This document shows positions 60,674 through 64,000 of a DNA stretch of 64,000 nucleotides, one piece after another. Origin of the DNA: Drechmeria coniospora. Its lineage: Eukaryota; Ascomycota; Sordariomycetes; Hypocreales; Ophiocordycipitaceae. The notes below the pieces were generated by a model that was not told the DNA's origin, did not search any database, and saw only the letters and a list, made by a program, of their open reading frames with translations. Position 1 is the stretch's first letter, and every line of letters starts with the position of its first letter. The DNA is taken from assembly GCF_001625195.1 (NCBI RefSeq), contig NC_054391.1, positions 1,240,001-1,304,000 of the forward strand, given 5' to 3'. The translations under genes were made by a program, and so were the position numbers.

Positions 60674-63600
60674 GGCTGTGGCGGCGTGGAGCCAGAGCCC
60701 GCCCTGGGCTCTTCGAGTTTCGCACTGGCAGCTCGAGGATCGGGGGGGGGAGGGAGGCTGGACAGCGCTGCTATGTTATGGCGGTGGGCGATGACGGTCT
60801 GTTCTGCGGAACGACGAGGATGGAGGAGGAGGGCGGGGGGTTGTTGTTTGGTGGGTGAAGGGCAGGATTTCGAAGGTGCCACGGCAGCATCGAGGCGGAC
60901 GACTGAAGTGAACTGGAGCGAACTGAACAGACTGAGCGGGCGAGTGGTGGGGGCGACGATTTGGGCGACGATTGGGGCAACGATGGGGCGCAGCTCGTGC
61001 TCACAGGGCACTAGGTAGCTTGTTCGATAGCGCATCGTACTTGTATGTACCCGTTAATAGTAGGTGTTCGAGTAGGTGCCGACCTGAGCGCTAGCATGGG
61101 AGGGACCTAGCCCTGCCGTGTGCTGATGGTCCTGCAGCAACCGCAGGCCAGCGCCAGTCCATCGTCAGCACCGCATCTCCGCTTCCTTCTTCAGGGTGGG
61201 TTGTCGGCCATTGGACTCCGTAGACGAACCGCTGCCGTGGATCCAGGCCTTTTCGCTCCTTCACGTCGTCGCAACGGGCGCGGGGAGAGACGGCACTGGA
61301 GGAGCGGCAATGCCGTCCTATACGAGCACGAGCAAGTACTGTACGTGAGCTTGCTCAATTTAGCCCAAGTACGAGCGCCAAACTTGCACGCGTCAGGACG
61401 GAGCACAGCTGGGGATGTTCCCGAGGACTCCAGGCGATGCGCCATTACGAGTACTCTATAATGGAAGCGCTGCGGCTCCGTCCCTCGGATCCCGCGGCCA
61501 AAACCAAATCAGTGGCCCGGTCGTCCCGTCTGGCATCCAGTTCCTCCCACTGCATGGATGAGGTCGGGAATCCTTCTTCGCCTGCTTCCCACCAGCCAGC
61601 TGCCCCCGGCGTTGGGGCAGCGACGAGAAGCAGACAGGATATCCGCGCGGCCTACGCCAACGTCTGAAAGCTCAGACGCCACCGGCATCGTTGGGGTCCG
61701 AATGAATGAGCGACTTGGTGGGAATTGCCATGTCGATTCCATTGGACAGCATGGGCTTGGGACGACCCAGCACAGGCGGCACTCGGCAACAGGTTACGGG
61801 GGCGGGGAGGGGCAGCGAAGCGCGGGGGATGTGATTCGGGCGACAGCGGATGGCAGGTGAGGAAAGCTGCACAGCGTGGATCGAGTTTAGCACGACGACG
61901 CACGCCCTCGGCTTCTACATAAGGACGGGTGGGTGGTGTGCATTTGAGGTCCGAGTACGGAGTACAGATGACGGGGTTAATATTATTTGCACCGCTCCAA
62001 TGCAAGCGCATGAACAGTACTGTACTGGACAGAGTAAGTACGGAGTACGGAGTACTGGTACGGAGTACAGTACTACACTACAATACTGTAAGTACTGTAC
62101 TTTTGCTTTCACTTGTTCAAGTACTGTAGACTACTTGTATGCGCGCAGCTCCTAGTACCAATACGAGAATACATACTCCGTATACACCGACAAGTTGGTA
62201 TTGCTCAAGTACAGTACAAACTACGGAGGTGTACGGAGTACGTTTTACTTGTTCGGTATGTACCATGCCACTGGTGGAGCATTCCTTCGATTCCCACCCC
62301 AGCGGCCTACCCTCGATGCACCCTCTCGGCTAGCCGGCACGGCGAAACGACCGAGACATTCGCCCTATCATTCACACACAGCTTGAGGATGGCAGGTCAT
62401 TCGTATCGTTATCCACTGCCTGCCTGTCATGGAAAGAATGATTCATACCCTGGTGAATGCCCTGCTAGTAGACGGTTTTCCCGCTCCAGCACTTCATGCA
62501 TGTACACCTACATGCAAGAATCGACTATGTGAAGGAGTGTACTTACTAAAGTACTCCAAACTTGGACGCAATGTCCGCCAGCACGCATACGTACGTACTT
62601 GTGCACTGCAGCACTTGCTGTACATGTATTCCGTACGGCGCAAAATTAGATGTATTCAGATGTAAACGTGCTTGTACGGTACTCAAGGATGCATAAGCAT
62701 AAGTATGGGAAGAGTAGGAGGCAATGTCCATGAACAGTATGGAGAAGAGTGCAGTAGATACATCAGTACCTCAGATCCGCACTTGCATCAGTAACACAGC
62801 GAGTACCAGTCTATCAGTACTCTGTACAATCCATGTACTACACGTGCATGTCACCGATACTCTGCATTGTACGGAGTAAGTACACGGTACTTGTAAGTAA
62901 GTGCACGAATGTACTGTACGGCGGAGTACGGAGTACGTACTAGGTACTCCGTAGTGACAGTCGTACTTGGGTTCGTGTACTTACATGTACAGTACTCCGT
63001 ACTACTTCCAATCATCCAATGCTGACGCCCGAGTAGCTGGAGAGAAAAATGCTTGGCACGGGCAATCGGCACGCCACGGCAGCCCAACTTCCGTGCCACA
63101 CGATACTAGGCACCAGTATGGCAGTATGGAGTACTTGCCGAATGTACGTACCTATGGACAAAGTTCGGAGACGAGAGAATTTAGCAACATCGACCAGAGC
63201 ACACCAGGAGGCACGAGGTATCCAATCATGATCATGTGCCATTGCTGCCTCGACCATGGTAGTCGCAAACCGTCTGTACACGAGGGGGATGCTTGCCGTT
63301 GTCACTACGAAGATACTCTCTGAATGAATGCACCGGAATAGGTACGCTGCCTGCACAACCAGCTTCCGGCACGTGATGTCTGCGGTATGCATCATCCATC
63401 TCTTCCCATGAAATCCTTCCTGCACCGGATACGTCCGCCCTGCGCCGTGCGTAAGGGCCACGGCACTTGTCACGTCAAGTACGACCATGAGAGCTTGTCG
63501 GGGTGCCGTTGTGGGAGAACATCAGAGACGTTGATGACGAGCCGTCAAGCCCGCGCACGTGCCCGACGGCAGCGTTGAATTCCTTCGCGCGTCTGCCAAC

Positions 63601-64000
63601 ATGGCGGCAAGAAAACATGGCCAGACGGCATGGCTATGAGTGACGGTCAAGTATCCATCGGCACGGATCGGCATCGTCATCCAAAGCCTTGTGATGGTGG
63701 CTGCCCCTTGTGCTTCTGATGCCGGTCAAATGTCGGCCGAAGTTGTGCACTGGCGGTGACAGGGCCATCAAAGTTTGGTTTTTCAACCTTGATGCGTCGA
63801 AGCAGCATGAATCGCTGCCGCATGATCCCCTCGTCTGGATGCCAGCTCACCATCTACGTACACGAAAGACACCACGTGGCTCCAAGTTTTCCATCGTGTC
63901 ACCCACCAGCCGGCAGTCAGTGACCCGTCACGCCTGTGGCCGCAGGAAGGTGTACCCATCATCTTGGCAACTCTGGACCGTCGTGGCCGTCGTGGGCCCC
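60674..64000. other. Gene-free right flank with GTAC islands
   Basis: The first 350 bases should be the OPT promoter and leader. From about 61930 to 63020 GTAC words are dense (for example 62037-62070 and 62925-62955). The remaining parts are of mixed composition; open frames are short, overlapping on both strands, and none shows a recognisable protein or splice-consistent extension. No RNA gene is seen. Confidence 0.6.

Overview
The window is nuclear DNA of a filamentous ascomycete, most likely a Sordariomycete of the order Hypocreales. The evidence is GC-rich genes with short GT..AG introns (49-182 bp, one outlier of 514 bp), CTAAC-like branch points, and full-length fungal orthologues of VPS13, STU2, HRI1, an NTR1/TFIP11 splicing factor and a SAPS protein. 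The order is inferred from general resemblance; no marker gene here settles the species.

Ten protein-coding genes are supported. From left to right they are: a GPI-anchored GH17 beta-1,3-glucanase (+), HRI1 (-), a concentrative nucleoside transporter (-), VPS13 (-, 3,207 aa), a DUF3429 mitochondrial membrane protein (+), the XMAP215/STU2 TOG protein (-), a G-patch/GCFC splicing factor of the TFIP11/NTR1 family (+), a SIT4-associated SAPS protein (+), a large NRPS (+, 2,720 aa) and an OPT-family oligopeptide transporter (-). One decayed coding region (34838-35524) lies in a repeat-rich stretch. I saw no tRNA, rRNA, CRISPR array or intact transposon.

The genes lie in GC-rich islands separated by long gene-free stretches (about 7.8 kb at 7131-14924; about 6 kb at 31473-37281; also 39652-42376, 24616-26879 and 60674-64000). 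These stretches are crowded with short palindromic words built on GTAC, above all TACTCCGTAC / GTACGGAGTA, AAGTACTT and ACATGTAC. The words are essentially absent from the exons. This is the most striking feature at the scale of the whole window.

The most unusual gene is the NRPS at 48902-57133. The reading frame is open over 2,720 codons and the E-C-A-T-C-T domain order is recognisable. The epimerase-type HHxxxDxxSW motif is intact. The A domain has lost its P-loop and its A7 aspartate, the first carrier domain has Arg where the phosphopantetheine Ser belongs, and both C domains lack HHxxxDG. The N-terminus is only the tail of another A domain, fused to E with no carrier between them. It has no tailoring genes beside it, only a convergent OPT transporter. 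It is either an NRPS decaying slowly or a megasynthase-derived protein kept for a non-canonical role. The other genes are housekeeping functions (lipid transfer, microtubule growth, splicing, phosphatase regulation, nutrient uptake) with no evident shared pathway.
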